Below are positions 13,901 to 27,221 of a DNA stretch of 64,000 nucleotides, piece by piece. How positions within the stretch are numbered: the first letter of the stretch is position 1; each line of letters starts with the position of its first letter. The translations under genes were made by a program, and so were the position numbers. The notes beneath the pieces were generated by a model that saw nothing but the letters and a program-made list of their open reading frames with translations, was not told the origin of the DNA and searched no databases. Origin of the DNA: Pelargonium cotyledonis (taxonomy: Eukaryota; Streptophyta; Magnoliopsida; Geraniales; Geraniaceae); the NCBI GenBank assembly GCA_036897625.1, contig JAYMTA010000008.1, forward strand, positions 1-64,000. Direction: 5' to 3'.

Positions 13901-15717
13901 CGTCTTATATTAAAGATATTAGCTGTTTGTATAAATTAACTAAATAAAATGGATTTCTATTCACTTTTGGTAAAACCTTTACGACCCTAATAAAGTTCTG
14001 GAAACAGAATAAATAAAAAGAAGAGCTTGCATAGCCCTGTAATTTAGTTAACCAAAAAGCTCCTTTGATAGCTTTATATTCTTTTTCACAAATTCAAATT
14101 AATCTCAACATAAATCAGTATAAAAAGTACCCTTTAGCTTATGACTAAAGGTAGGTTTTTTCACAGCCAAAGGAATTCCTTTTAACCTAAAATTTCTTGT
14201 TCATAAGTAAAGCCCATGCCTCATAGTTTAAGTATAACTAATTCTGACCTGATAATAAGCACGAGTTTACCTCCTCCTTTCTCATAGAACACCCATGCAG
14301 TAACTCACTAGTATTCTTCCTCCTTATAGAACAGGTGTCAGGTTTAGTCTTTAGGAATCCATTGATTTGGTAAATATAACTAGCATAAGGTTCTATTATA
14401 CCGCAGCTCTTAAGAGAGACAGGTTTAGCTTAGAAGAGTAGGATACAGAACGCTACTAAAACTAAGGTTCATCAGACTCTAAAGACTAATTCTTGGTTTT
14501 AGGAAAGATTTATCTTGTTGTAAGTAATTAATTCTTTCATTCAAGTACTCTTATTTCTCTTATGTCCTATTGGTCTTGAAGCATGTCCATGTTGCTGCTT
14601 TTCTTGGTGCTCTACCGGGGGTTTGGTGGGATCTCTTCTTCACTTTGATCCTCTGTCTTTCCTGCATCAGTGACTTCATTTGAAATGACTTAAATACAAA
14701 GAGATTCAAATAATCTTGATCTTGTATATTCTTGCTCCAATGTAGTAAAGTTCTAGTAAGTATTGACAGTTTGTAGAGTCTTTTGAGTGGTTATAACACC
14801 TGTTAGTTTTTTCTCAAGATATAGGTTCAAGCCGACTTAGCTTAGGTTAGGAATTAAGAAATAAAGAAAAAGGGCGCTACTCGATGCCAACAAAAGAGGA
14901 GTCTTATAAAAAGAAAAAAGAGGTTTCCTTATAACTAGCTTATACGCCTACAGGTTTCACGGCCGCTCCATAAAAATTACCTAAATTTACTACAAAAAAG
15001 AATAGCAGTGCGCGCTCTGATTGCGTAGATTCAGAGAAATCATTAGAATATAAATCCCTACCATAATTGAAATAGATCTAGAACTGTGAATTTAGAGATT
15101 AAAGTTGCTCTATCAGGGACAACCCTTCGGTTATGAACTTAACTAACTATCCTGACTGGATACTAATTAAAAAAGCCCATACGCCAATAAAATTTATATA
15201 ATATTTTCGCTTTGAAAGCTGCTTGGACGCTTGACTTAAAAGGAAAAGACCTCCGTGTATCCTGTTTTAATAAAAGGGGGTGTTGTAAAGATGTTTCCAG
15301 AAACCAATAGACCTATCCTATTTTTATCTGATTCCAGCAATGAGTCAAGGTTTTATCTATGACAAGCGCATTAAAAACTCAACCGGAAGTAACAAATCCA
15401 AATGAGAGTGCGACTCGAAGTAAGGTAAGAGTTACAGCAGTTAATGGGTTATAATCAGTGCATGGTATTCGCTGAAGTAAAGTTTTGCATTCTAATTCTT
15501 TCTTGTATTAGCGGTTTTATAACTAATAAGGGGGTAGCGTTGGATTTAGACTGGTGTATTTCGGTACGACCAAAACTTAACTAATTAAAGCGGTTAGGCT
15601 GAGTAGAGCAAAAAAGATGGAATGAAATGGATTTTACAAGACAAAGCGCTCTCAAAGTATTACCAAAAAGAGTGCTTTAGAAGCAGCTAGTTAAATCTCT
15701 AGTATCTAAATTTACTT
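10999..15717. other. AT-rich spacer without genes
   Basis: Nothing gene-like was found. The one positive observation is the repeat copy at 14868-14925, shared with 25670-25722. Confidence 0.55.
14868..14925 (+). repeat. Short dispersed repeat, copy 1
   Basis: AAAGGGCGCTACTCGATGCC, followed by AACAAAAGAGGAGTCTTAT and AAAAAGAAAA, returns with a few differences at 25670-25722. Such short diverged duplications are usual in plant mitochondrial DNA. No function is suggested. Confidence 0.6.
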
Positions 15718-15785
15718 AGCGGGGGCAGGACTTGAACCCCCAGATTACAGTACCAAGAGCTAGTGCTCTAACTTCTTAAAGTAAA
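15718..15785 (-). pseudogene. tRNA-like relic with strong T-arm
   Basis: The minus strand reads GTTAGAGCACTAGCTCTTGG, then TACTGTAATCT and a G-rich T-arm GGGGGTTCAAGTCCTG followed by CCCCCGCT. The loop resembles those of tRNA-Gln or tRNA-Pro (TTGGTA), but the anticodon stem does not pair and there is no 5' acceptor strand. GGGGG and CCCCC can instead close a simple hairpin around TTCAAGTCCTG. Confidence 0.45.
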
Positions 15786-18202
15786 GTCAAGCTTTTTAAT
15801 GTTTATTTAGGTCAATTCCCTTAATAAAGCCCTGCCGCTAAGGCTTGTTTAGTTTTGAGTCTCTGTCATTAATTCGAGATTAAAAAAGTTTTCCGTATAT
15901 AAGATTTGTGAGATTAAGTACCTTTATTTAAAAATTTAGGAAGTAGGATAGGGCTGTACCCATTATACATTTAAGCGACTACTAGATTCTAAAAACAGTG
16001 ACTACACTTCTACTGAAGCAGATACCGGGAGGGGCTTTAACCCTCGAACAGGATAACAAGAGTCTTTTGTAGAGATTGGTTACTCATGAGTTTTAATAAT
16101 AGCGCTTTGTCCTGTTATGTGAGTCTCCTTTGGGCTGCCCCTCTCTATCGAATTAGGTACGTGAGTAATATCTTTTAAGTACTTAGGCTAAAACAAGATA
16201 AAGGATGCTGGGTATATAAGTATAAGGGCCTTGCTTGTATTTTTCACTCTTACTGTATAAGTGGGAGTACTGTAGGAAAACCCGTAAGTTATAATGGATT
16301 TTATATGAATTCTGTAGTCGTATACTGATTTGAAATAACATAATTTATATACTTGGTGAAGCTAAACCAATTCATTACATTCTTTGGGGTCAGCTTCCTT
16401 ATTTGAAAAACCTTCCCGTATTTTTATGTGCTATACTTTTCGTAACTTATTTCATTAAAAATTAAAAAGCAGTTTTTACTCTTTATTTACCGGGTACTTA
16501 GTACAAGCTAATTAAATAGGATTCTCGGTACCACTACACCTTGAATTCAAGTTGTAGTATAATTTTAAGTATAAATCAGTATATAGATTGAGCCTACTAT
16601 AAGGGAGACCTTGTGCTATTGTTAATTCGGTACCAATTAACAATCCCTAAGAGAAACTCCACGAATTCTTGTTATACAATCGTTCCAAACCCTAAACTCT
16701 CTTAGGTCCATCGATCTGGAATAGCCAAGTAGGGCTTCGATTTTCTTATTACACAGCGCCAATTTGAACAATGAAAACCGGACCCGATTTTAGGCGCGAG
16801 TAAATTCTAATTTATAGCCTTTAAAAATCTGGAAAAGAAAATGGATCCCTTTTTTAGATACCCTATCCAGGTAATATACATATTCAGGATTTCTGGGAAT
16901 ACTGTCAGAGAAGGGCACTTTCTTTACTGATAAATCCGGATTCAAGTGATAAATCTTAAGCCGCGCACAATTAGTTCATGCTTTTGAGTATTAAAAGACA
17001 AGCTGTCTAGAGTTTCCAAAAAGGGTAAAATAGTACAGCTCCTTTCTCTGCTTGACTCATCAGTCTCACGGGCAAAACTATAATTGTAAGGGCACCTTTT
17101 CAACTATTGAGAAAAAATCACTATTTTAAAAGATTAAGGGGTCTTAAATTTCGTAATTGCAGGATGAGGAATACTTAAACTAATGTAACACCAAAATAAT
17201 GCAGGGCAGCTCTATGCAACCCTAGTTAAACTGATTACTGACCCTGAAGCAGTTGGAATCTTAGGGAAAGTGACTCTAGTACACCTCGTTTGGAAGGGAA
17301 CAAAACAAAGTGTATATAGAAGTTGAATACTTAAGCCGGATTACCCAATCTTCAGCAATCCCCAAGTTTTAGAAACAATTGATTGCGGATTCTATTTCGT
17401 AAAGGCCAATACTAATACTAACTAAGCCAAGTTAGATTACTCTTTTAGCAGATCAAATCTTTTTTATTATATAAGAACATACCCACTTTATATAATATAG
17501 CTTATAATCTATAATATAGATTTAGTTTATTTAGATACATCTTATTTCCAAGTAGAATGTTTGAAATATAGCATTTTTGGAAAGTAATTGATTAAAACTT
17601 TCCTTAAACATAGCGCACATTTTACCTCTCCCCTTTTTGGATAAGTAGTCAAAGGACAAGTCGGAAAGAAAAAATGGCTGTAATTTCTTGCTTGCATTTG
17701 CTAGACAATTTCTTCGATTTTTAGTTAAGAAACTAAGAACCTGGAATTAAGTGAATCAACGGCATTATCATCTTTCGTTTTTGAGCTAGGTAGCTCTTTA
17801 GCCCTATGTCTCAAAAAATTTTTGTAAGTACGAATAAATAAGTAGGATATTGAAGAGTCGAGTATTTTGCGTAGCAAGGTATCAATTAAGCTATAAGAAT
17901 ACAAAGGATTTTAGTAGGAAGGAGGATTCAAAACTTTCTATAGATATTTTTTATATAAGTGATTTAGGTATTTGCTTGATTAATACTTATATTGAAAATA
18001 GTATGGATTCAGATCTTCTTGTAGATTCTCCAATGTAGTAAGTATAGTAGAAACTTGTATATTATGTAGTCTAGTTTTTGCAATAGAATAAGGGGGGCGT
18101 ACTTGTAAGACTGGAATAATAGAATACATACTTGTAAACAATGCGACTAGAATAGAAAAACCCTCTTTGACCGATATGAAAGTTTTTAAACTGCTTGTTG
18201 AG
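15786..18202. other. AT-rich spacer, with a weak tRNA-Ser-like piece near 16024-16085
   Basis: On the minus strand 16085-16024 contains a variable-arm-like stretch followed by CGAGGGTTAAAGCCCCTC, as in class II tRNA-Ser, but no anticodon arm is visible, so I do not list it separately. The remainder holds only chance frames. Confidence 0.45.
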
Positions 18203-18272
18203 GGATATAAATGGATTTCCCATTAGGATTACGAGCATAGATTGTGAATGCTATGAGTTCAAATCCCCGCTT
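18203..18272 (+). pseudogene. trnH-like: tRNA-His-like relic (plastid type)
   Basis: GATTGTGAAT in the middle matches the GTG anticodon loop of plastid-type tRNA-His, and GAGTTCAAATCCCCGC follows at the T-arm distance. CATAG and CTATG flank the loop and pair, but leave ten loop bases instead of seven. The D-arm is not recognisable. Chance similarity is possible. Confidence 0.35.
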
Positions 18273-19699
18273 TTTTATTTTGGCTTTTTGCTACGATGGG
18301 AAACCGGAGTTGTAAAAATAAAAAAATTAAAAGAAAGTCTCTGTAATACCTATATCTTGTTCGGAGAACTACTCTAGTAAAAAGGGTCAAACGGCTTGCT
18401 ATTAATCCCTTACTGTGCCGTGCAATTACTTACCTATAAGAATATTCCTTATATAATGCTCAATAATTATAACAAGAGATTTCCGGCATTTACATACCAT
18501 GAAATTCTAAACCTTCTTGAATAGCTTTATCAGCAGCTGTAATTCCATACCTACCTTATCTACTGGTAGCGCTTTGGGTCAGCTTGATACCGAACTTTGT
18601 TAGTACTAAATTAGTAATGCTAAAAAACTGTTGGGTGATAGTGTGGATGAGATCGCTATTTTCCTTGTTGTTTGAGAAAAGAAATATCCTTATGAAATAC
18701 TTGTAAAACGAAAACAGATATACATATACTATTAAATCGTACGCCTAGAGTAATTGAATTAGAAAAACAAAACCTTATTAGAATTGTGTGGGTAACTCCT
18801 CTCTTCATTTCTCTTTTTGTTGTTAGGTTCAAGCCCTGTGAGTAGCTTATTGTTTTCCTAATAGATTAATACCTATCCTATAGCCTGGACCTTTCTTTCT
18901 TAGGTTGACTCTTCGGGCTATACCTTCCCTCTTCAAGCTTTTTTAGAGCTCGAATCTTTTTCGTAGCTATAACTTCCTTCTTAAAGTCTTGTGAGCTTTA
19001 CATGTCTTATAACCGGTCCTAGAAGTCCTCTTTAGAGTTATCACACAACCCTACCCTCTTGTGCAAATAAATAGAAAGGAGTCCTTAGGTTTACTTATTT
19101 ATAGGATATTCCTTAGTCTCACAAGAGCTTGAACCTTAACCTCCCTCATTCATAGCTACTTTCTGAAATTAGTAACCTATTTAATAAGAGTAAGAGTAAT
19201 TTTGGATTTGACTATTAATTAGGAGTTCTTCAATTCGGATTTAAGTCACAGGAATTATGAAAAGGGATGGCCGCTCTCTTGCTTTATGTCATGTTTGTTA
19301 GGGGGGTACCAAAGTACTTTTATAAAATAAGGAATTCTAAAACTTTGTTATGGGCTGAGGTCTATATCTATAATTAAAGCCAGGTAAATCCTACATTTTC
19401 TTGGGTTAAATGTACCAAACAGCTTAAGACATATATTAACAAACAGGTAATAAAAGAAAGAATTTCTAATATATTAGGGTTCTTTTAATAATGTTTTAAC
19501 AAATGGAAGAACAGGCTCTATGTTTTCTTGGTATCCGTCTTTTGGTTTTAATTAAAGGCATTCCAAGAATTCGGTATTTAGTTGCCTTTGGTCTTCCTTT
19601 TGTGTTTCTCATTCTTTTTAATTAATGCAAGGAAATGGTTTTACAGTTTTTTTTTGTTATTACTCTACTAAAAGGGTTCTGGATTTGGCTATCCTTAGT
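18273..19699. other. AT-rich spacer with a pyrimidine-rich patch
   Basis: 18880-19030 carries the C/T-rich words (TAGCTATAACTTCCTTCTTA) also seen at 4790-5110. A lone T-arm-like AGGTTCAAGCCCTGT at 18831 repeats the one in the fMet-like relic at 10977. No gene is seen. Confidence 0.5.
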
Positions 19700-22600
19700 T
19701 GTTTTTAATCGGAAGTATTTACTTAATTAAGTATAATATATAGTATTACTCTTTGCTCTTGAGGAAAAAGGTAGGTCTGTGATAAGGAGGTTAGGGTTCC
19801 GTGTTTCAGAGCTTGGGAAAGGAAATAGAAAGAAGTGTAGTTGGAATAACCGGATTTTCTCTTCTTTATCTTCAGGGTTTCGAGTCTTATTTCTTATTAA
19901 AGTAGTGAAATCCTATATAAAGTATAGCTGTGTGCTTTTCTACTTTGCTGTATCCTGGGGTTAAGTTTTAAAGGGGGTTCCTGTACCTGTAAGGGATAAT
20001 AAGTAACTGATTCTATTTGTTTTTAGGGGAGTTCTTGTCAATACATTGGCTACAAGTTTATCTTGATTCCGAGCTAGATAGAAGGCAAAGGAGTTACATA
20101 AACCAGATAATCTTCTTTCGGTTTTGGATTCTGTAAACTAATCAGGTAACGCATGATGTGGCATTAGTTTAGTATACTGATTCCCAAGGTAAACTGGTAA
20201 ACAACTTCTTAATTTCCTGAACCAGATAGATAAAATTGTTGCTATTTGTATTGAGTAGATTCCTAAACCTGTGTAGGTACTTTTCTTGTTGTACCAATTA
20301 GAAGGTATTCCCTAACTCTAACTAGGAACTTACAGGAATCACATACAGACTCTGAAATTCAATGTACTTCTTTTCTTAGTCCTAAGCAGCCTATTATGTA
20401 TGATGGTATAGCATGAGTTTATATTGATTGCTGTAAACAAGTAAAATTGCCTAACCTTGCCGAACCGGTGTTTTACTTCATTTACTAATTCAGGGCTTGA
20501 CTGTACAAATTTTGCCTTACAGGAACTAGACAGACCGTTTGTTAGAACTCTCTAATCCTAGTAAATGACGCATACTCTGAATAATGTGTCCTCTTCTTAG
20601 TCAGTAACTGGTGGAAGCACAACTTCTTCTTGAGAACCAAACTCTAACTAAATCCTCTGTTGTAAGCAGAACCGGTCTAGTATTCTTGCTAATGTCCTTT
20701 TAGAGTCTAAGCTATTAGGTATTGCTGAGAATTAGTATTCTCTTAATCTGAGGTATGAAAGACTCTATAATAGTTGAGGTTCTTAATGGCTCTAATTATT
20801 TAATTGCAAGTGTATTCTTTTCTTTTCTAAGACATGACATTTCCAGGTTGTACTAATTCGGTTTCTATGAGCAGGCAAAGGCGAACTTGCTTGTAGCTAT
20901 TTCAGGGTAAAGCAGTAGCTAAAGGAGAGGCTTAAATGTATTCTTGTCTTTGTTGTAGGTACTTCTTAGTTAGAGAGCTATCCCTTAAAGGAGTTTAGTT
21001 TAAGATAATGAATTCCTTCATTTATTTACTTTGTGGCATCTTGTAAGCCGGTAAGAAGGAGACTCTGAATCAAAGGAAGTTCCTGTTTTAGTTTTAGAAG
21101 GAATAATGTCTTCTTTGTATCTTTGCAGTCCAAGCTCTTTAGTCTTCTTGGTAAAGCAAGGTTCCTTCTGTGTAAACCAGTGGTAAAGGATTTTAAGACT
21201 TACTTCAGTTTTAGATAGATACATAATCTTAGAGGTTCCTGATAATAAGTCACTGAATTCTAGCTTTCTATCTATATTCTATCTATAGGAATTGTTGCAC
21301 TTGTCGAAGCAGTTGCTAATGTCCTTTCTATTAGTTTCTTCCGTGTAAGCCAATAATTGTTCTAAATATAAGGACCAAGTAACATATTCTAAAGAAAGGG
21401 AAGTCCAAAGCAGGCTATTTGGATTCTTGGTAAAGCGGAGTTCTTATTCCGAGAATTCTAAACAGGTAAAGAGGAGTTAATCTTAAGTCTAAAGCATGGA
21501 ATGTCTTATTCCTTGTAGCACTTTCTTCTCTTAGTTCTTCAGTAGCCCTTATGAGGTAAAGCTTATTAGGTGTAGGTGTAGGTACTGCTAAGGGTGTTAT
21601 TCTAATGGAAAGCGATAATCTAAAACCCTGAGCTTAACTGATTCTATTTATTTAGGAAGGAGTTCACAAGAATTGTGGCACCGGTAAAGGCAAGTCATAG
21701 CAGTTTGTAAGCAGGATCGTTCTTTAGAGTACATTCCTAAGAGTTCTACATGAGTTTATGCAAGGAGTAATTCCTAAATTCCTATTATACAGGAACTTGT
21801 GTTTATGAAAGTTTATGAAGGAGACTTTTTTAGTTTAGTTATTTATGTTGTTGAAAACCAGATAAGGATGATTAGTTCTTATTCCATTTGTTCAGGAAAC
21901 CTGTATAGAGGGTAGTATTTAGACAGAAAATGTATTCCTTGTTAGTATTGGGAGGGTAAGCTGTCCTTTGCAAGTGTAAGCTGGTAAAGTATTCTAAAGA
22001 AAACTCACTGACTTTGGAAAGCTAACGGATAACACATTCAATAACTGGGAATAATACTATTAGAGAGAGCTTGATTCTGATATATCTGGTTTAGCTAACG
22101 AGTTCTTGTTCTATAATGGAAGCATCTCTTTCCTTAGGTAAAGGTGTTAATGGTGGCAGTATTTACAGTAAAGGAATTCTCTTGTAGGAATCTCTAATTT
22201 CTAGTCTAATCTAACTAGGATAGTAAAGATAAGAGGAGTTAAAGAATGGTTGCTTTTATAGTTCTAATGTTTAAGCAGGTGAAAGGAAAGGGTATTAGTA
22301 GCACTTCTAGCTATTCTTGTCTTGAAAGGAGTTTAAGATTCTAAATAAAGGAGATTGTTGTTGTTAGTAACCAGAGCTCAAGTAAACTTACCTATTGATT
22401 TATTGTTTAGGAGGTTCTTTATCAGGAAATTGAGTTCTTGTTTTAAATAGAGATTGATTAGAAGTTCTAGTTAGTACCTTAGCATTCTAGTTTCATCTTT
22501 CATCTTTTAATTGAGTTCTTGAGTTCTGGAAGGATTGCATGCTCAGGATAAGAGAAAGAATTCCTCACTTTCATGGTAGGGATTTGAAGCCAAAGGAGAT

Positions 22601-23130
22601 TTGTATTCTGTGGTTTGTAAAGCTAGCTTACCTTATAGGATAGACAGTTTAGGATTTAGGAGATTCTCTAACTTCTTTGTTTAGTTGTAGCAAGGAAAGT
22701 TATCCTATTGAGTTGAGAGTATATACCTATTGTTTTCGGAAAGAGACTCAATAATTCTTAATCTTATTTGTTTGAGTTGTAGTATACATTGTAGGGTTTC
22801 CTTGCAGTTGTTCTTGTGGAATGTCCTTTGTAGGTAAAGGAGTTAAAGATTCTGATTCTAGATTCTAGAATTAGGAAGAGATAATAATTCTACTGTCAGT
22901 CACTTCATTACTTATTCCTAAACTATCTAAACCAAGTCCTAGCGAGTGCAGTCGATTGTGTTGGTAGTCGATAGCTAAAGGGAATTAGCAAGCTGTCAAG
23001 TAGACCTAAGAAAGATGGATAGAAAGAAAGTGAAACTCGTGTTGTGTTGCTATAGGTACAATCAAAGGCAATGGTTTATCTATTGCTGTCGAAGGTTAAA
23101 GCATCAACTGTCCTAAGCTAGCTCTGTCTT
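19700..23130 (+). repeat. GGTAAAG word-family block, forward orientation
   Basis: This 3.4-kb tract is built from recurring short words: GGTAAAG (for example near 21431, 21471, 21684, 21984, 22136, 22833), AAAGGAGTT, GAGTTTAAGATTC and AGTTCTTGT, joined in varying order with no fixed period. The reverse complements (CTTTACC, AACTCCTTT) dominate 41580-43340 and 46560-49480. The tract is rich in G and T on the plus strand. It looks like a decayed, shuffled repeat and contains no believable gene. Confidence 0.55.
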
Positions 23131-23139
23131 TACAGTCGA

Positions 23140-23770
23140 AGGATGAAGGTTAATCAGTCAATGCAATTCCGGTTGAGGTTAGCCGGCGAAAGAGGGTTCC
23201 TGTTACAGTCATTCCTTTTTCTTGCAAGCGAAAGTGGAGATCGAGCAAGAGATGAGGTTTACTTTTGTAGAACATCCAGCACCGGCTTTGTGCCATGTTA
23301 GTTCTTAATCTTTTATATATGCCGCTTTTTAACTCTCGATTTCTCAGATGTGTAATGCATAAGATTGCTATTATCAGAATGAGATACGCATATGGGGTTA
23401 TATTCCTAGGGGTATCCAAGTAAGCTCAGAATAGTAGAGAATTCAGAAAAGGAAAGCCAATTCGGGGCAATAAGTTACTTCACTCTGCGATATAAAGTTA
23501 TTCCTTGATAAAAGGCAGTACAAACGCTATGACTAGAAAGAGTGTCTTTACTAAACCTAGTAGCACTGCTTATAAGTCATAACTTTTTGGGCGAGGGACC
23601 GAACTTAATAGAGAGCTTGAACTTTCTTATTTATATAAGACCTTATTTTAGATTCATAAATTCAATCCATAAAGGGGTCGATCGCCGTCGTTTGCCCTAT
23701 CAGATATCCGGAAGCTTGTACGAGCACGCGGATATTAAAGGTATGTCTCTTGTAAAAAGGTTTCAATAAA
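23140..23770. other. GC-richer island with open frames on both strands, origin unknown
   Basis: The minus strand has an 89-codon frame (23419-23150) with an early hydrophobic stretch (YLILIIAILCI). The plus strand has a 75-codon frame (23542-23769) with a basic patch GVDRRRLPYQ. I recognise neither. The island contains more G and C and fewer low-complexity words than its neighbours, so it may be a younger insertion or a remnant of a former gene. AGCCGGCGAAAGAG at 23180 recurs at 46390. Confidence 0.3.
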
Positions 23771-25524
23771 TAAGTAAAAACGTGTATCACCGATACAGCT
23801 ATTTGCTAGGACCTGAAAGACTTTCAACCTTACTATAGTAAGACTGCTCTCTATAAAAAAAGAGCTAAACCTACTTTATAGATCGGGGTGAAATTGCTTA
23901 TTATATAAACAAAGATAAAGAAAGCCCTTTTTTACTATACTATTTTAATGAATGAATTCTCTTGATAAGGTGTAGTACATTTTTATACAAGTAACCTCTC
24001 CTTTTACTCTTTTATTTACTAGAGGAGGTTCAATTACCAAGCAATTTGTTTTTCTATAAACCATTTCAAGTTAGTGAGATCCCGTAATATTTGCCTAGCC
24101 TAACCTTTTTCATACAGGACTCTACCACTCCGCATCTGACCCTCATTCATAGGTTTTTTTGTAGTCACCCATCATTATCCTGACAATAATTAATCTTTTT
24201 TCTCGAAACTATTGCTAAATTAGGAAGCCCTACTTGTTAAGGAGTCGAGTTTCTTACCCCTTATCTATATTTTTAAGTATTGTTTTGCGAAAAACGTGAA
24301 AACGGAGCTCTATATAGGATATATTATACTTCTAATTATAATTAGAAATACATGATGTAATTTATCTTGAAGGTCCGTAAACGGAGCTCTTTTAAAGCAT
24401 TCTAAGATTTTTTTGAGTTATCTAAGGGGGCCAATCCCTTTAAAATTTTTCCTATAAGAATCATACTTACCAAACTTTACTTTTACTGCGGAACCCGCCA
24501 TATCCATGGTTTTAGTGGGAACTCTTGTTTGAACAGCATACTTTCTGTAAGATATAATAGAAAGTCTTATAAAGTTAAGTTTTTAGCCCTGCCTTTTCAC
24601 TTAGGTGATACACTCTATAAAGAAGTGTTTATTGGTTATTAATATCTAATTTGGTTTAAAGCAGGAATTGACTCCAAAGATTTTACTAAACAAAGTTTTA
24701 AGCTTCATTCAAATTTTGGCCTAAGACCTAGAAGCCCCTTTTAGCTGCTTTAGTATTATGTCTTAATTTGGTACGCCGTTCTGTCATTCCGTACTTTTGT
24801 TACTTTACTTAAAGGGATCTTCTCTATTAGACGATTCCTTATCTCAAGACAAGGGCTCAAGTTTTTAAGATAGATACAGGAAATACGCTTTATACAGTTT
24901 CAATAGGACCACCACGCTTTAAATGGATCGAAATAGCTTATTAATTTGTTCAATACATATAGATAAATATCCTAGAGCTTCTCAAGAGACAATTCTTCGG
25001 ATATAGTTTACACTTAATAAAGTTGAGACCTAATCGTCTAGCTACTGTTACTCCTACGAGATCCTTTAAAACCTCGCTAGCAAAAGACCCCCATTAAGAA
25101 AGCTTCAACGCGAAGCCCATTTGTATACTATTACTACTCAAGACCCGTTGTTGTACCCCTTTCGTAGCTAAGCTAAAGTCTGGTTTATAATAAAAGTCGC
25201 CTGTAGTATAAGTGTATCGAGATTGAAGAATTAATAATTAAATTAAAAGACAAGCATGCTAAACTTGTAGTTAGACCCAAGGTTTACCTTAACAATCTAG
25301 TAAAAAGGCCTCGTCTAAGAATTCTTTTTACAGCCGAGCACCCTCCTATAAAAAACCAATTACAACCAGATAGCTGGAGCTTCTTTTTATAAAGACTCAC
25401 ATTTAAGGGTCTACTACAGGATATCAGTAATCTCTACTAAAGACCTATATCACGACTAGGGGGGCAACTCGTTTTGATTAATAGATAATAGATGTTACTA
25501 TAAAGCAAAACAAGGGAGGTCCGT
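23771..25524. other. AT-rich spacer without genes
   Basis: Only short chance frames occur. I see no tRNA, ribosomal RNA or intron signature. Confidence 0.55.
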
Positions 25525-25592
25525 AGAAAGTATAAGCTAAGCTAGAGTTAAGGCCTTTTAATTAGCGACAAAGGTTTAAATCCCGGTCACTC
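25525..25592 (+). pseudogene. trnK-like: tRNA-Lys-like relic
   Basis: GTATAAGCTAAGCTAGAG resembles the D-arm of trnK, CCTTTTAATTAG keeps a TTT anticodon loop, and AAAGGTTTAAATCCCGGTC occupies the T-arm. The stems pair poorly. This is one of three Lys-derived remnants in the window. Confidence 0.4.
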
Positions 25593-25669
25593 TTAAAGAA
25601 TCCGGTCTAAACCCTATTTAGTGTGCTACCCCGAGAGGCCGAAGGTTGGGGACCACAGAATCCAGAAAG

Positions 25670-25722
25670 AAAAGGGCGCTACCCCGATGCCAACAAAAAG
25701 GTGTCTTATCAAAAAGAAAATC
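25670..25722 (+). repeat. Short dispersed repeat, copy 2
   Basis: Shares GGGCGCTAC, CGATGCCAACAAAA and GTCTTAT plus AAAAAGAAAA, in the same order, with 14868-14925. Confidence 0.6.
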
Positions 25723-26000
25723 CTAATTGACAGAGGGTCAAAACTCGCTATTTCTTATATATGGCATCCATGCGGGCTTGTTTCCTAGACTTCCAGTACA
25801 AAAAAGGAGACCGACCCCACAAAATAAGTACAAACTAAGCATAGAGACAACAAAGAAATCCACACTAGTAAATTCGCTTTCCTTTCTGGTTTATAGAGCC
25901 ACCCCACTCCTGAGCACCGGAACACGGAGACTTCGGTTAGAACTCCTTCGGCTAACAAAACAAGGATACAATTAAGTGCAGTAAACACCGGATTCATTGA
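25723..26000. other. GC-richer stretch with overlapping frames, unrecognised
   Basis: An 82-codon plus-strand frame (25727-25975) and a 70-codon minus-strand frame (25997-25785) overlap. The plus frame reads MTEGQNSLFLIYGIHAGLF and later a basic RRLRLELLRL. There is no family match that I know. It directly follows the repeat copy at 25670, so both may have arrived together. Confidence 0.25.
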
Positions 26001-26429
26001 TAAAGGAAAGCCTATTTTATTTCATTTCTGGTATACTCTTCTAAAGTATAAAAAGGGGGGTCTCATACAGATTTCACAAAGTTTTCTAATTCTCGATTTC
26101 ATTTGATGAAAGAAGTTGCTGCACAAAGCTTTACTTAGTTTTACTTAATATCTGATTCATTAAGAATTTACAAGGTCCCTTTAAACTAAAACTTTGAGTA
26201 CTTAATTTGAGGTAGCTTTTTTAAAGGAACCTTTTGGCTCTAATATTTAAGCTAAATTCTAACTAAACTGGGTAGGAAATATCCACAATAAAAAGAGTAA
26301 GAAATCTAGTTAAAAACTCCACGGAATTTCAGTTTTGATCTAAGGTATGCGCGGAACTCATAGGATATAGAATCCCTTTTTAAAGAAACTTTGAACTGTC
26401 AGGCTCTCTGCTTTATATTTTAAATATAA

Positions 26430-26492
26430 TTTACTGAATATTTGAACCACTGACCATAAGTCCTTCAGTCACTTGTTCTAACCCGCTGAAAG
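26430..26492 (-). pseudogene. trnF-like: tRNA-Phe relic, 3' end lost
   Basis: The minus strand reads CAGCGGGTTAGAACAAG, GACTGAAGGACTTAT and GGTCAGTGGTTCAAAT, closely following the mitochondrial trnF(GAA) D-arm, anticodon arm and T-loop. GAA is kept in the loop. The sequence departs from trnF after the T-loop and the 5' acceptor is not recognisable, so it cannot fold as a tRNA. Confidence 0.55.
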
Positions 26493-27221
26493 AACTCTTT
26501 AAATAAAATATTTTTTACTCCAAGCAATTTTATTAAAATTAAAACGTTTGTGATAACTTTTTTTTAGAGGGTTATAAAGCTAGTATGTATTTTGGAATAT
26601 AGAGTCAATAAGTTGCCTTATTTCTAGAGGTTTCAGTTCTATAGCTGTTTATTAAGTATAAAGAGTAATCTACATCTGTATGAATTATGGTATATTCAAT
26701 TAGCTACTAAACACCCTTTTCTTTGGATGAGAGATATACACCGTACCTTTTACATGAGTTCAGAAGATCTAATCAAATAAAATCCTGATAGCTTTCTTTT
26801 TTGTATTACATTCATAATAGTAGTAAATAAAAGAGAGGAACCCCTAAATCTAGACTATATCTATAGCAAAACCCCTATTAGGTATATTCCTCCATTGAAA
26901 AAGGATTCCTTTATTAAACTAGAGCTTTTAATAGAAATTTTTTCGTATTTGACAAACCCAGAACAAAAGTTAGTGAGAAATCCCGGGCTCCAATGCCAGA
27001 TTCTCTTCTCTGTCTGAGGTCAAAGGTTCTGATTTTCTAGATCGATTTCCATATTCGTGGAGTTCCTATATACAATTCCAACACAACCCCTTTTTAGTAT
27101 GAAATCTTATTTACTTTACTATTTTTAGAAGGATATCTAAGCAACTAACTATACAGTATATAAAAGTAGTTCTAAATTCTTAGTAAATAAGGAACCCTCC
27201 GGTTATTCTAAATTATCATAT
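26493..27221. other. AT-rich spacer without genes
   Basis: I see nothing beyond chance frames here. Confidence 0.5.
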
